Assembly (NCBI RefSeq): GCF_020852615.1
Contig: NZ_JADZAJ010000039.1
Location: 1-64,000, forward strand
DNA length: 64,000 nucleotides
DNA from: Nitrosomonas sp.
GTDB lineage: Bacteria > Pseudomonadota > Gammaproteobacteria > Burkholderiales > Nitrosomonadaceae
Reading direction: 5' to 3'
In this document: positions 1-8,914 of the stretch, one piece after another
How the letters are laid out: each line of letters begins with the position of its first letter
How positions within the stretch are numbered: the stretch's first letter is position 1
Program-made: the position numbers and the translations under genes
Notes under the pieces: model-generated
Databases searched by the model: none
Told to the model about the DNA's origin: nothing
The model's input: the letters and a program-made list of their open reading frames with translations, nothing else

Positions 1-234
1 AGTGGACGCACCTCTGGTGTACCGGTTATGACGCCAGTCGTATCGCCGGGTAGCTAAGTGCGGAAGAGATAACCGCTGAAAGCATCTAAGCGGGAAACTT
101 GCCATAAGATTAGATTTCCCGGGAATTAAATTCCCCTAAAGGTTCGTTGAAGACTACAACGTTGATAGGTCGAGTGTGTAAGCGTAGTAATACGTTAAGC
201 TAATCGATACTAATTGACCGTGAGGCTTGATCCT
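1..234 (+). rRNA. rrl: 23S ribosomal RNA, 3' end (partial)
   Basis: The opening bases match the conserved 3' end of bacterial 23S rRNA: the GTGTACCGG segment, the stretch around GCTGAAAGCATCTAAGCGGGAA, and the terminal domain ending in ACCGTGAGGCTTGA. The gene starts before the window. The 3' end is placed at about 234 by comparison with the E. coli terminus and could be off by a few bases. No tRNA lies between it and the 5S gene. Confidence 0.97.
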
Positions 235-304
235 ATAATCTTGAAAATTAAATTTTGATGGTAGTAATTTTACTGCCGTAAAGTTACCTGATATTACAAG
301 TTTT

Positions 305-420
305 TGCTTGGCGGCCATAGCGCTTTGGACCCACCTTTTCCCATCCCGAACAGAGAAGTGAAACGAAGCAGCGCCGATGATAGTGTGTTTACACATGTGA
401 AAGTAGGTCACCGCCAGGCA
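305..420 (+). rRNA. rrf: 5S ribosomal RNA
   Basis: A 116-nt 5S rRNA. The 5' end TGCTTGGCGG pairs with the 3' end CCGCCAGGCA to close helix I. The internal segments CCCATCCCGAAC, AGAAGTGAAACG and GCGCCGATGATAGTGTG are hallmark 5S sequences. It follows the 23S gene by about 70 bp, in the usual 23S-5S order, and is the last visible gene of this rRNA operon. Confidence 0.97.
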
Positions 421-500
421 CCCTATTTCTATACCAACATACAAGTCACTAGAAATATACTGTTTTTTGGTATTTTATTTATTGATAGTGAGTTGTGTTT

Positions 501-534
501 GTAAAATAAAAAATATTCTTATTTATTTTTTCAC
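501..534 (+). terminator. Weak candidate terminator after the rRNA operon
   Basis: The 166-bp space between 5S and the next gene is very AT-rich. It holds an imperfect inverted repeat with two 15-nt arms (501-515 and 520-534, 12 of 15 positions pairing) around a TTCT loop. The stem has almost no G or C, so it is a poor intrinsic terminator; rRNA readthrough or Rho-dependent ending is equally possible. Confidence 0.25.
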
Positions 535-586
535 TTGGATCAGGTGGTTTTTTGCTGCGTTGATCTTTTAGTTTTCTCATATTTCA

Positions 587-2266
587 ATGCCAGTTAAACA
601 ACCGGCTGGTAAAATAGAGCAGCTAATTCTTCTTTTTTCAAAAAATAAATTTTATTGGAAAGCATTGATGCCAACGTTGGTTGTTGGTGTCTTTTTTTCC
701 ATTTCGGTGGCGTTGGTACCGTTAGTGATTGGGCAGCTGTTTGCTCAAATGACATCTGATGGTAATCAACGTGTGCTGGAATTCCTGCCAATATTACTTG
801 CTGTCCTTTTATTAACAATTATCTTCACGAGTAGCGTCATCGCTTATATTCATGAGCGGCTGCTAAGTAGGATCGTACTTGGTTTGCGTGTGGAGATATT
901 TGAAAAACTGCTGACCCTGCCTCCGGCCTTTTCTGATTTTACAACCGAGATAATTTCTTTATATTTTTTTCAGTCGATTGAAAAACTGTGCCATAGCGTT
1001 ACGCTGCTGGGACTCAATTTTTCACGAGATTTCCTGATTGCAATTGGGTTATTGAGTGTGATGGTTGGGTTAAATTTGGAAATGTCCTTATTTATTACTG
1101 CAATCCTTATTTCTTTTTTTTTAATTCGACAGATATCTTATTTTGATGCTGGCCAGCAAAATAAACTGGAACAGAAGCAACATGAAATATCTGGGAGTAT
1201 AGCCAAAATATTAAGGCTTCGCCGATCTGTTGATTTGGATAACAGTTACGCACAACAAGTCAGACACGTTCAGAATAGTTTTGATCAATGGCAATCATCT
1301 TTGTACATACAATCTAGGCAAAAAAGAATACTGGAATTGTTCTCTTATAGTCTTTTGATAGGGATATTTACGATATCCTTTTACTATTTACTGCAGCAAC
1401 ATACCTTGAACAGGCTGACTATTGAAGATATGGTCGCCTTCGTTACTGCAGGAATCATGCTGGTTTTCCCATTATGGCGGCTTGTTAATAGTAATTTTTT
1501 ATTAAAACAATGTAATGAAGCATTACAGGTAGTTTTTTCTCTTTTGAACCAGACTTCTGGAACTGTGGAGGATGATTACCATATTATTTGTTTAAATCAT
1601 TGTAAAGGGAAGTTGCAGTTTGAAGGAATCAGCTTCCAGGGTAGGCAGTCTGATCCCCGGCTTCCTTGCTTTAACCTTGAAATTGCATCCGGGCGAAAAG
1701 TTGTATTGATAAATCAGGATCCGGGTATCAATCGATTGTTTGCAGACCTCATTTGTGGTTTTGCGCAACCTTCAACAGGTAGAATTTTGCTTGATGGTAA
1801 TGATACCAGGCAGATAATTTCATCCGAATTATATAAGCACATTGCCTGGATTTCACCTGACCAGGATTTGTTGAGTGATACGATTGCGGCAAATATTGCT
1901 TACGGCAGTTTTAGTTGCAGCAGGGAAATAGCGATAACAGCAGCAGCCCATGCCGGATTGGCAATGGAGTTTATCAGGGAACTACCACAGGGGTTGCAGA
2001 CTAAAAATGATAACACTTCGCGGATGCTTTCAAATGATCAGCGTCAGCGTATACTTATTGCTCGTGCACTGTTAAAAAACCCAAGTATTGTTATTCTCGA
2101 TGAAACTACGGCCTATTTTGAAACTGATAATGCTGCTTTATTACAGGCATTGCGAGTATTGCTCAATAATCGTACATCGTTAATACTTTCATCAAGGTCG
2201 GTGATGCGTGGCCTTGCTGATCAGCAGTTTGACCCGGGTAATCCTGTTTCCTTATGTACTGCTTGA
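587..2266 (+). CDS. ABC exporter-like half-transporter with degenerate ATPase domain
   Basis: 559 aa. The N-terminal half (about residues 20-320) has the hydrophobic helices of a type-I ABC exporter, and the C-terminal half has the outline of an ABC ATPase. Walker B is intact (VILDE, Asp505-Glu506). The other nucleotide-binding motifs are eroded. The Walker A position (residues 376-384, NQDPGINRL) has no glycine-rich GKS/T and no lysine. The Q-loop glutamine position reads SPDQD. The signature is LSNDQ (481-485) instead of LSGGQ. The H-loop histidine is Ser536. The reading frame is nonetheless open and full length. It lies just after the rRNA operon and before yciB. The family fold is clear; substrate and activity are unknown. 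It may be a non-hydrolysing partner of another half-transporter or a gene losing function. Confidence 0.8.
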   Translation: MPVKQPAGKIEQLILLFSKNKFYWKALMPTLVVGVFFSISVALVPLVIGQLFAQMTSDGNQRVLEFLPILLAVLLLTIIFTSSVIAYIHERLLSRIVLGLRVEIFEKLLTLPPAFSDFTTEIISLYFFQSIEKLCHSVTLLGLNFSRDFLIAIGLLSVMVGLNLEMSLFITAILISFFLIRQISYFDAGQQNKLEQKQHEISGSIAKILRLRRSVDLDNSYAQQVRHVQNSFDQWQSSLYIQSRQKRILELFSYSLLIGIFTISFYYLLQQHTLNRLTIEDMVAFVTAGIMLVFPLWRLVNSNFLLKQCNEALQVVFSLLNQTSGTVEDDYHIICLNHCKGKLQFEGISFQGRQSDPRLPCFNLEIASGRKVVLINQDPGINRLFADLICGFAQPSTGRILLDGNDTRQIISSELYKHIAWISPDQDLLSDTIAANIAYGSFSCSREIAITAAAHAGLAMEFIRELPQGLQTKNDNTSRMLSNDQRQRILIARALLKNPSIVILDETTAYFETDNAALLQALRVLLNNRTSLILSSRSVMRGLADQQFDPGNPVSLCTA

Positions 2267-2342
2267 TCGTACTTACCCTGATATTCCGCATATGCTTTGT
2301 TGTTGGATGTCGATGTTTTATCGGTAACCTTAAAGGTTTTTC

Positions 2343-2882
2343 ATGAAGTTTTTTTTTGATCTTTTTCCGATAATCCTTTTTTTCATTACCTATAAAGTTT
2401 ATGGTATTTACAACGCGACTGCGGTTGCGATCGTAGCAACATTTGCTCAAATCGGTTGGGTGTGGCTGCGTTATCGCAAGGTCGACCATATGCTGTGGAT
2501 GAGTCTTGCAATCATCCTCCTTTTTGGAGGAGCCACCCTGATTTTTCAGGATGAAACTTTTATTAAATGGAAGCCAACAGTCCTCTACTGGCTGTTTTCC
2601 ACTGTTCTACTGCTGGCAAACCAGATTTTTGGTAAAAATCTGATACGCGTTATGATGAAAGAGCAGGTTAAATTACCAGAGATAGTGTGGACTCGACTCA
2701 ACATAAGCTGGGTGGTATTTTTTACATTGATGGGGGCGGTTAACCTTTACGTGGCCTACAACTATTCGACTGATACCTGGGTGAATTTCAAGTTGTTTGG
2801 TTTTATGGGGTTGATGTTCGTTTTTGTTATTCTGCAGGCAATGCTGTTGGGAAAATATATTGAAAACAAGGATGACCGGTAA
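2343..2882 (+). CDS. yciB: Septation protein A / inner membrane protein YciB
   Basis: 179 aa, the normal size for the YciB (IspZ, septation protein A) family, with about five transmembrane helices and the family N-terminus [14 protein letters not shown]. The central GKNLIR and the WVNFK-FG segment are also typical. It is an inner-membrane protein linked in other bacteria to cell-envelope and septum maintenance; no enzymatic role is established. It lies 76 bp after the ABC gene on the same strand, with mutY 28 bp downstream, so it may share their transcript. Confidence 0.93.
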   Translation: MKFFFDLFPIILFFITYKVYGIYNATAVAIVATFAQIGWVWLRYRKVDHMLWMSLAIILLFGGATLIFQDETFIKWKPTVLYWLFSTVLLLANQIFGKNLIRVMMKEQVKLPEIVWTRLNISWVVFFTLMGAVNLYVAYNYSTDTWVNFKLFGFMGLMFVFVILQAMLLGKYIENKDDR

Positions 2883-2910
2883 TCCTAACCATAGATACCC
2901 TGATTAGTTA

Positions 2911-4056
2911 TTGCGCGAACTGAATAGTCCTGCAGACAGCTTTCCGTGTAGTCTTTTGCCAGCCAATACGCCAACTTCTTTTGCCGGCCGGCTGATTTGC
3001 TGGCAACTTGAGAATGGACGACATTCCCTACCTTGGCAGGGTACCAGAGATCCTTATGCGATATGGGTGTCTGAGGTCATGTTGCAACAGACACAGGTTA
3101 CAACAGTCATTTCCTACTATGAGCGTTTTATGACGGTTTTTCCGGATGTTGAGTCGTTGGCGGCTGTACCGGTAGAAGACGTGCTTACGTTATGGAGTGG
3201 TTTGGGCTATTACTCACGCGGCCGTAATCTACACCGCACTGCATGTATCATTATGGAGCAGCACGGCGGTATTTTTCCACGGGATGCGGCTACACTTCAG
3301 CAGCTACCAGGGATTGGCCGTTCTACTGCGGCTGCCATCGCTGCTTTTGCGTTTGGTGAGCGCTGTACGATTCTTGACGGAAACGTCAAACGCATTCTGG
3401 CGCGTTATTTCGGTGTCAAAGAATATCCAGGTAAAAAAACGGTGGAAGGGCAGCTGTGGCAGTTGGCAGAAAGCTTGCTGCCCGCCGGAAAGGATCACTA
3501 CCACCCGATCATTGCATCTTATATACAAGCACTGATGGATTTGGGAGCACTGATCTGCATACGTGGCAGGCCACGTTGTCAATACTGCCCGTTACAAGCA
3601 GATTGTGTTGCTTACCAGCATAATCTGACAACTGATTTGCCGGTGCCCAGGCCCAGGAAGGTGCTTCCTGTTAGAGAAACGGTACATTTGATTCTTATCG
3701 ATGACCGCAAACAAATTCTTCTGGAGAAACGACCTGCTTCCGGTATTTGGGGCGGGTTGTGGTGTTTTCCGGAAATGCCGGTCGATCAGGATAGTACCGA
3801 TTACTGTGAAAAAAAATTACATGTACGGGCGACAAAATTTACTGAGCTTCCCCGCGTACAGCACACTTTTACGCATTTCAAACTGAGTATTCAGCCACAG
3901 TTGTTGCAATCAACGATACATCATCAGTCAGCATGTACAGAGATGAGTGAAAAAAATAATTATATCTGGTTAACAATTGAGCAGGCTTTGCAAAGGGCAA
4001 TACCCGCTCCGGTTAGAACACTTCTGTTAAAAATACGATCCATAGATGGTAAATAA
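2911..4056 (+). CDS. mutY: Adenine DNA glycosylase MutY
   Basis: 381 aa from a TTG start. MutY removes adenine mispaired with 8-oxoguanine in base-excision repair. Visible features: the catalytic Glu55 in SEVMLQQTQ, the helix-hairpin-helix LPGIGRSTAAAI (about 132-143), catalytic Asp156 in ILDGNVKR, the [4Fe-4S] cysteines 216, 223, 226 and 232 (C-x6-C-x2-C-x5-C), and a NUDIX-like C-terminal domain that recognises 8-oxoG. No ATG lies upstream of the conserved domain and neither TTG (2911 or 2956) has a strong Shine-Dalgarno, so the start is uncertain. The stop overlaps the start of ygfA by 11 bp, suggesting coupled translation. Confidence 0.95.
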   Translation: MRELNSPADSFPCSLLPANTPTSFAGRLICWQLENGRHSLPWQGTRDPYAIWVSEVMLQQTQVTTVISYYERFMTVFPDVESLAAVPVEDVLTLWSGLGYYSRGRNLHRTACIIMEQHGGIFPRDAATLQQLPGIGRSTAAAIAAFAFGERCTILDGNVKRILARYFGVKEYPGKKTVEGQLWQLAESLLPAGKDHYHPIIASYIQALMDLGALICIRGRPRCQYCPLQADCVAYQHNLTTDLPVPRPRKVLPVRETVHLILIDDRKQILLEKRPASGIWGGLWCFPEMPVDQDSTDYCEKKLHVRATKFTELPRVQHTFTHFKLSIQPQLLQSTIHHQSACTEMSEKNNYIWLTIEQALQRAIPAPVRTLLLKIRSIDGK

Positions 4057-4693
4057 CCCGGCCTTCCAGCAGTGGAAACAGCAGCAGCGCGCCTGTTTAC
4101 GTAAATTACGGCAGCAGATATCAGCAGAACAGCGTACGCTTTGGAGCGATGCTATTACTGTTGCGCTTACACAAGGATTCCCCCTTCTGGAAAAGCATCG
4201 GATCGGGTTTTACTGGCCACATCAGGGTGAATACGACCCTCTCCCGGCGATGACATTTCTGAGAACACGTGGTGCCACGCTTGCTTTGCCGGAAGTCGTT
4301 AATAAAGGTGAGCCACTGAGGTTTGTCGAATGGTGGCCGGAAGCACCGATGAAAAAAGATATTTACGGAATTCCATCTCCTGATAACACCCGTGAAATGG
4401 TTGTTGACAGTATTATTATCCCGTTGCTTGGTTTTGATGAACGGGGCTACCGACTCGGCTATGGCAGCGGCTATTTTGACCGGACACTGGCTGCACTGAG
4501 TCCGCGCCCGCTGACAATTGGAGTGGCATTTGAAATATTTCGGCTGCCAACGATTCATCCGCAGCAACACGATATTCCGATGGATTATATTGTGACGGAG
4601 CGGTCCGTTTTACGTCGGCCAGGTTCCGGTGCTGATCTTGTACCGCTGACAGTGGCTGATTGTGCAGCGATAAACAGACCGATCAGGAATTAA
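4046..4693 (+). CDS. ygfA: 5-formyltetrahydrofolate cyclo-ligase
   Basis: 215 aa. The enzyme converts 5-formyl-THF to 5,10-methenyl-THF using ATP, recovering folate from a dead-end form. The diagnostic C-terminal motif GFDERGYRLGYGSGYFDR is complete and the N-terminus has the basic helix (KQQQRACLRKLRQQ) that helps bind ATP. It overlaps mutY by 11 bp and is the last + strand gene before a convergent junction with ubiX, 33 bp away. Confidence 0.94.
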   Translation: MVNNPAFQQWKQQQRACLRKLRQQISAEQRTLWSDAITVALTQGFPLLEKHRIGFYWPHQGEYDPLPAMTFLRTRGATLALPEVVNKGEPLRFVEWWPEAPMKKDIYGIPSPDNTREMVVDSIIIPLLGFDERGYRLGYGSGYFDRTLAALSPRPLTIGVAFEIFRLPTIHPQQHDIPMDYIVTERSVLRRPGSGADLVPLTVADCAAINRPIRN

Positions 4694-4726
4694 CCATTTT
4701 TGCTGAAAAACTGAGCAGCATTAAGT

Positions 4727-5341
4727 TTATTCATCATTTCCCCAGCGCGGTATCAGGGTATGTTCTACACCGAGCTGGTCCAGTATGCGTGCAACAATAA
4801 AATCAACGATATCCTGAATACTCTCAGGCAAGTGATAAAAACCGGGATTGGCAGGTAATATCACCACACCACTGCGCGCAAGTTTCAGCATATTTTCCAA
4901 ATGGATGGCAGAAAACGGGGTTTCCCGGGCAACAATAATAAGTTTACGCTGTTCTTTCAGCATCACATCAGCTGCACGCTCGATCAGTTTCTGTCCCAGA
5001 CCGGCTGCCACGGCCGATAAAGTGCCCATAGTACAGGGACAGATCACCATTGCATCAGCTGGATTGGAGCCGGATGCAACAGGCGCAAACCATTCTTCCC
5101 GGCCAAAAACCTTGAGCAGACCCGGTTCAACATTAAAATAGCCGTTTAAGAAAACTTCCGTTTCTTTAGGGCGTGGAGACAGTGTCAGCGCCATTTCCTG
5201 TTGTGCTACGATTTGTGCCGCCTGTGAATAGAGTAGATAAACCCGGTGGCCCTGCTTCAGCAAAATCTCCAGTAAGCGAATACCGTATGGCATGCCAGAT
5301 GCACCAGTCAGGGCAACAGTAATGGTTTTCTTTGTGCGCAT
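4727..5341 (-). CDS. ubiX: Flavin prenyltransferase UbiX
   Basis: 204 aa. UbiX attaches a dimethylallyl group to FMN to make the prenylated-FMN cofactor used by the decarboxylase UbiD in ubiquinone synthesis. The family N-terminus VALTGASGMPYGIRLLE (flavin binding), the CPCTMGTLSAVAAGL core and the ARETPFSAIHLENM motif are all present. It is the last gene of a minus-strand run behind hprK (38 bp gap), a position where many betaproteobacteria have rapZ instead. No ubiD is in the window. Confidence 0.95.
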   Translation of the reverse strand: MRTKKTITVALTGASGMPYGIRLLEILLKQGHRVYLLYSQAAQIVAQQEMALTLSPRPKETEVFLNGYFNVEPGLLKVFGREEWFAPVASGSNPADAMVICPCTMGTLSAVAAGLGQKLIERAADVMLKEQRKLIIVARETPFSAIHLENMLKLARSGVVILPANPGFYHLPESIQDIVDFIVARILDQLGVEHTLIPRWGNDE

Positions 5342-5379
5342 ACTTTTTTCAGGAAATACGCCGGAAATGGCGCTTTGTT

Positions 5380-6351
5380 TTATTCGTTATGTGGATCATC
5401 AAAACGTTCTGCGGTATTACCCGCCATCTCTGATTCATGTCTGCGGACAAATTCCTGGGTGCTGTCAATTCCTCGCAGTTGCAATATGTAATTTCGAACG
5501 GCAGCTTCCACCAGCACTGCCAGATTACGGCCGGCAGCAACCGGGATAATGACTTTACGTATGCTGACGTTCAGAATGACTTCATTGAGGTTGCTCAGTG
5601 GCAGCCGTTCGTAAGCATTGATACTGCTGCCAATTGTTTTTTCAAGATGTACGATCAGCTTCATGTTCTTATGCCGGCGCACCGCAGTTTCTCCAAAGAT
5701 GGTGCGGATGTTCAACATTCCCAGTCCGCGTACTTCAAGAAAATCACGCAGCAGTGGCGGGCACTGACCTTCGAGGGTTTCCGGTCCGATACGATGCAGT
5801 TCAACGACATCATCTGCAACCAGCCCGTGTCCGCGGCTGATGAGCTCCAGCGCCAGCTCGCTTTTACCAACACCACTTTCACCCGTGATCATGACGCCCA
5901 TACCAAGAACATCCAGTAGTACGCCATGACGAGTGACTGCAGGCGCCAGCATTCTTACGAGATATGACTGTAACCCCCAGATAATTTCAAGGCTTGTCGT
6001 AACGGACTGAATCAGCGGAATGGACTGTTTATCTGCAAATTGTCTGAGTGCATCTGTGACTGGCGCATTATCTGTCACAATCAGACAGACAAGCTGACTT
6101 CCGGCAAGCTGGTTCAGTCGTTTTTGCCGAGAGGCATCATCAAGCTGTTCGAGATAGTCGACGGATGTCTGGTTCAGCACCTGTATCCAGTTCGGGTGGA
6201 CAAAATTGAGATGACCAATCAGCTCCTGCGCTGAATTGTTTATTTCGAGACTGTCAAGCTGTCTGTCAAAAGCAGCAGGTAACCCGGCCCACTGCAAGCC
6301 CAGTTTTTTCTGATTTTCTTCAAATAGCTGTGTGATGCTAACCTGGGACAT
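5380..6351 (-). CDS. hprK: HPr kinase/phosphorylase
   Basis: 323 aa from ATG 6351. The open frame extends 23 codons further upstream, but the family N-terminus starts at MSQVSITQLF. It phosphorylates and dephosphorylates a serine in HPr-type proteins, linking carbon state to regulation. The P-loop GESGVGKS is at residues 157-164, with the conserved His142 before it and the LEVRGLGMLNI signature of the family after it. The start overlaps the 3' end of ptsN by 14 bp, so the two are probably co-translated. No gene for HPr or enzyme I lies in the window. Confidence 0.94.
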   Translation of the reverse strand: MSQVSITQLFEENQKKLGLQWAGLPAAFDRQLDSLEINNSAQELIGHLNFVHPNWIQVLNQTSVDYLEQLDDASRQKRLNQLAGSQLVCLIVTDNAPVTDALRQFADKQSIPLIQSVTTSLEIIWGLQSYLVRMLAPAVTRHGVLLDVLGMGVMITGESGVGKSELALELISRGHGLVADDVVELHRIGPETLEGQCPPLLRDFLEVRGLGMLNIRTIFGETAVRRHKNMKLIVHLEKTIGSSINAYERLPLSNLNEVILNVSIRKVIIPVAAGRNLAVLVEAAVRNYILQLRGIDSTQEFVRRHESEMAGNTAERFDDPHNE

Positions 6352-6808
6352 GTTCTGGTACCCAGTCCGAGATGAGCTGACGAACCTCTTTGGTATTCTG
6401 GCCGTGGAGCAGTTTCTCACGGAAATTTTTGTTGCTGAACATCTGTGCCAGCTCGCTCAGTATCAGCAAATGCTGGTCAGTTGCCTTTTCCGGCACCAGC
6501 AAAATACAGGCAATGCTGACTGGCAGGCCATCCGGAGCATCAAAAGGAATCGGCTCTTTCATCCTGACGAGTGCGGCAGCAGCTTCACGCAATCCCTTAA
6601 TGCGGCCATGGGGAATGGCCACCCCTTGGCCCAGTCCGGTTGATCCGAGTTTTTCGCGTGCGAACAGGCTGTCAAATACCTGAGTGCGCGCGATATGCAG
6701 GGAATTTTCAAATAACAGACCAACCTGCTCAAATACACGTTTTTTGCTGGTTACATCCAGATCAATAATGATGTTGGATTCCGGCAATAATTGAGCAATG
6801 AGATTCAT
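6338..6808 (-). CDS. ptsN: Nitrogen-PTS EIIA protein PtsN
   Basis: 156 aa, typical for EIIA-Ntr. The phosphoryl-accepting histidine is His67 in GQGVAIPHGRI. It is the terminal acceptor of the nitrogen phosphotransferase chain, acting through protein contacts (potassium transport, stress control) rather than by carrying sugar. The gene order rpoN-hpf-ptsN-hprK is the standard proteobacterial cluster. A 198-bp gap separates it from hpf. Confidence 0.95.
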   Translation of the reverse strand: MNLIAQLLPESNIIIDLDVTSKKRVFEQVGLLFENSLHIARTQVFDSLFAREKLGSTGLGQGVAIPHGRIKGLREAAAALVRMKEPIPFDAPDGLPVSIACILLVPEKATDQHLLILSELAQMFSNKNFREKLLHGQNTKEVRQLISDWVPEHVPG

Positions 6809-7006
6809 AGATACGCAAACCCCTTGGAAATCAGGCGGTATAAAAACATTGAACGGGAAACGGGGCCGGTTATTTGACTTGTATTACTGTCTTCCATGCT
6901 GTACCAGCACAGCCCGAGCAGCTGGAGGATATTGTGCCGGTATTACCCCGTTATATTGTTCCAGCATGGCTGCTGGGTTTTTGGCAGATAAGCGAGGCGT
7001 GATATT

Positions 7007-7342
7007 TTACTCGGATTGTTCAAATTCCTGATCTTTTAATCCACCATGGTTATCACGTCGATCAATATTTTTTTCCTTGTACTTGAGGATCTGGCGATCA
7101 AGTTTATCTACCAGACTGTCAATGGAAGCATACATATCGAGACCGTCCGCTTCCACAAAAATTTCTTTTCCCCGAAGGTTAACTGTAACTTCAGCTTTTT
7201 GCTTGAGCTTATCGACTGAAAGGATCACGTTGATATCAATAATATGGTCAAAATGACGTGTAATCCTCTCAACCTTGGATAAAACGTAGTCGCGCATGGC
7301 CGGTGTAATTTCTACATGATTGCCGGTGAGGTTCAGATTCAT
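7007..7342 (-). CDS. hpf: Ribosome hibernation promoting factor (short HPF)
   Basis: 111 aa, the short form of the HPF/RaiA family. It starts MNLNLTGNHVEITPAMRDYV, a near-canonical N-terminus, and has the basic KLKQKAEVTVNL strand region that contacts 16S rRNA. In stationary cells short HPF promotes 70S dimerisation into inactive 100S ribosomes. It lies between rpoN (108 bp upstream) and ptsN in the conserved cluster. A purine-rich AAGGAGAAAG ribosome-binding site precedes the ATG. Confidence 0.95.
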   Translation of the reverse strand: MNLNLTGNHVEITPAMRDYVLSKVERITRHFDHIIDINVILSVDKLKQKAEVTVNLRGKEIFVEADGLDMYASIDSLVDKLDRQILKYKEKNIDRRDNHGGLKDQEFEQSE

Positions 7343-7450
7343 TCTTTCTCCTTATTCCTTATATGAGAGGATCGTATTCAAAGATATTTCAGGGAAGTGC
7401 CCGGCAGATTGTTGAAGATGACTATTCCTGCTGTATTTCTCAACAGTCTG

Positions 7451-8911
7451 CTAGAGCATTTTGCGTAAATTAGTCGGGGGAATATGCATGAACTCCCGAT
7501 ATTTTGCAACCGTGCGGCGAGCAATCACAATACCTTGTTGCGCCAGTATTTGTGAGATTTGACTGTCATTGAGCGGTTTCTTGCGATTTTCATCCTGGAT
7601 CAATCGCTTGATTAGCCCGCGGACAGCGATAGCTGAATGGGCTTCACCCGTTTCTGCCGGGATATGACTGCCAAAAAAATATTTGAGCTCAAAAATACCA
7701 TGTGGTGTCCATATATATTTCTGGGATGTGACACGAGAAATGGTCGATTCATGCAGCTCAAGCATTTCAGCAATTTCGCGCATAACCAGAGGGCGTATGG
7801 CTGTTTCCCCCTGCTCCAGGAAAGCGTGCTGGCGATCGACTATCGCCTGACTGACCCGCAGTATCGTAGCTGTTCGCTGATCAAGATTTCTGACCAGCCA
7901 GCGGGCTTCTTTCAGCTGGCCCATCAGCATCGAAGTGGCCTCACTGCGATGGCGTTTCAGGATGCCCGCATACAAGTCATTGATGCGAAGGCGCGGAACC
8001 GAACCAGAATTAAGTTGCACTACCCAGCTGTTATCTGATCTGGCCACAATCACATCAGGGATGACGTGACGTGCTGTGGTCACATTGAAATCATCACCAG
8101 GTTTGGGGTTAAGTTGAGTAACCAGCTGATAAATCGATTGCAGGCAGGCTTCATTGCAGCCAAGCACCCTCCGGAGTAACGGAAAATTTTTAGCAGCGAA
8201 ATTTTCCAGATGCGTATTTACCAGTTTAAGCGCTTCGTCCCGCAGTGGCGTGTTGTCTGGTAATGCCAAGAGCTGCAGGGACAGACACTCACGCAGATTG
8301 CGAGCACCTACGCCCGGGGGATCCAGTTGCTGAACGTAATCCAGGGCAGATTCCAGATCATCAACACTGATTTCCAGTTCAGCCGGGAGCAGCCCCGCAA
8401 GCTCTCCCAGATCTTGAGACAGATAGCCATCATCATCGAGACTGTCCACCAGGAGTTCTGCAATTTTCTTTTTGCGTTCATCGCATTGTCCTAAACTGAT
8501 TTGTGCAAGCAGGTGTTCACGCAGACTGGTGGGGTGACTGATTAACCGGGAGAAATCCTGATCTTCATCTCCCCCCTGCCTATGGGTATCGAAAAAAAGT
8601 TCCTGGTCAGCGTGTATCGGTTCATCTGGCCAATCATTCTGGAGATCTGTCTCTTTCCCGGTTTCTGCGATGCCATCGGTTTCTGCTGCCGCAGATAATT
8701 CCGGAGCGGATAAGGAAGTATCCTGCCCATCAGTTTCATAGCTTTCCCGATCTGCTCCCTCATCCAGTTCGAGCAGGGGGTTTTCCTGGACAAGACGTGT
8801 GATTTCCTGGTTAAGCTCAAGCGTGGACAGTTGAAGCAGTCGGATAGATTGCTGTAACTGTGGCGTTAGTGTTAATCCGGCATGAAGCCTGAGCTGCAGA
8901 GTTGGCTTCAT
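7451..8911 (-). CDS. rpoN: RNA polymerase sigma-54 factor
   Basis: 486 aa. Region I is the Gln/Leu-rich N-terminus (LTPQLQQSIRLLQLS) that contacts enhancer-binding activators. An acidic region II covers about residues 55-130. The core-binding domain follows. The C-terminus has the DNA-binding helix-turn-helix (ELHESTISRVTSQKY) and the RpoN box ARRTVAKYRE that reads the -24 element. It begins 3 bp after lptB ends, so it is probably on the lpt transcript. This is functionally relevant here: the window also holds a sigma-54 activator (42335-43702) and a sigma-54-type promoter (27274-27289). Confidence 0.97.
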   Translation of the reverse strand: MKPTLQLRLHAGLTLTPQLQQSIRLLQLSTLELNQEITRLVQENPLLELDEGADRESYETDGQDTSLSAPELSAAAETDGIAETGKETDLQNDWPDEPIHADQELFFDTHRQGGDEDQDFSRLISHPTSLREHLLAQISLGQCDERKKKIAELLVDSLDDDGYLSQDLGELAGLLPAELEISVDDLESALDYVQQLDPPGVGARNLRECLSLQLLALPDNTPLRDEALKLVNTHLENFAAKNFPLLRRVLGCNEACLQSIYQLVTQLNPKPGDDFNVTTARHVIPDVIVARSDNSWVVQLNSGSVPRLRINDLYAGILKRHRSEATSMLMGQLKEARWLVRNLDQRTATILRVSQAIVDRQHAFLEQGETAIRPLVMREIAEMLELHESTISRVTSQKYIWTPHGIFELKYFFGSHIPAETGEAHSAIAVRGLIKRLIQDENRKKPLNDSQISQILAQQGIVIARRTVAKYREFMHIPPTNLRKML

Positions 8912-8914
8912 GGT

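Noticed and set aside
235-304. Possible tRNA between 23S and 5S
   Set aside because: The spacer is only about 70 bp, AT-rich, and has no cloverleaf or TTCGA-type arm.
154-444. Minus-strand open frame across the rRNA region
   Set aside because: It lies over the 23S end and 5S gene, which are certain; it is a chance frame.
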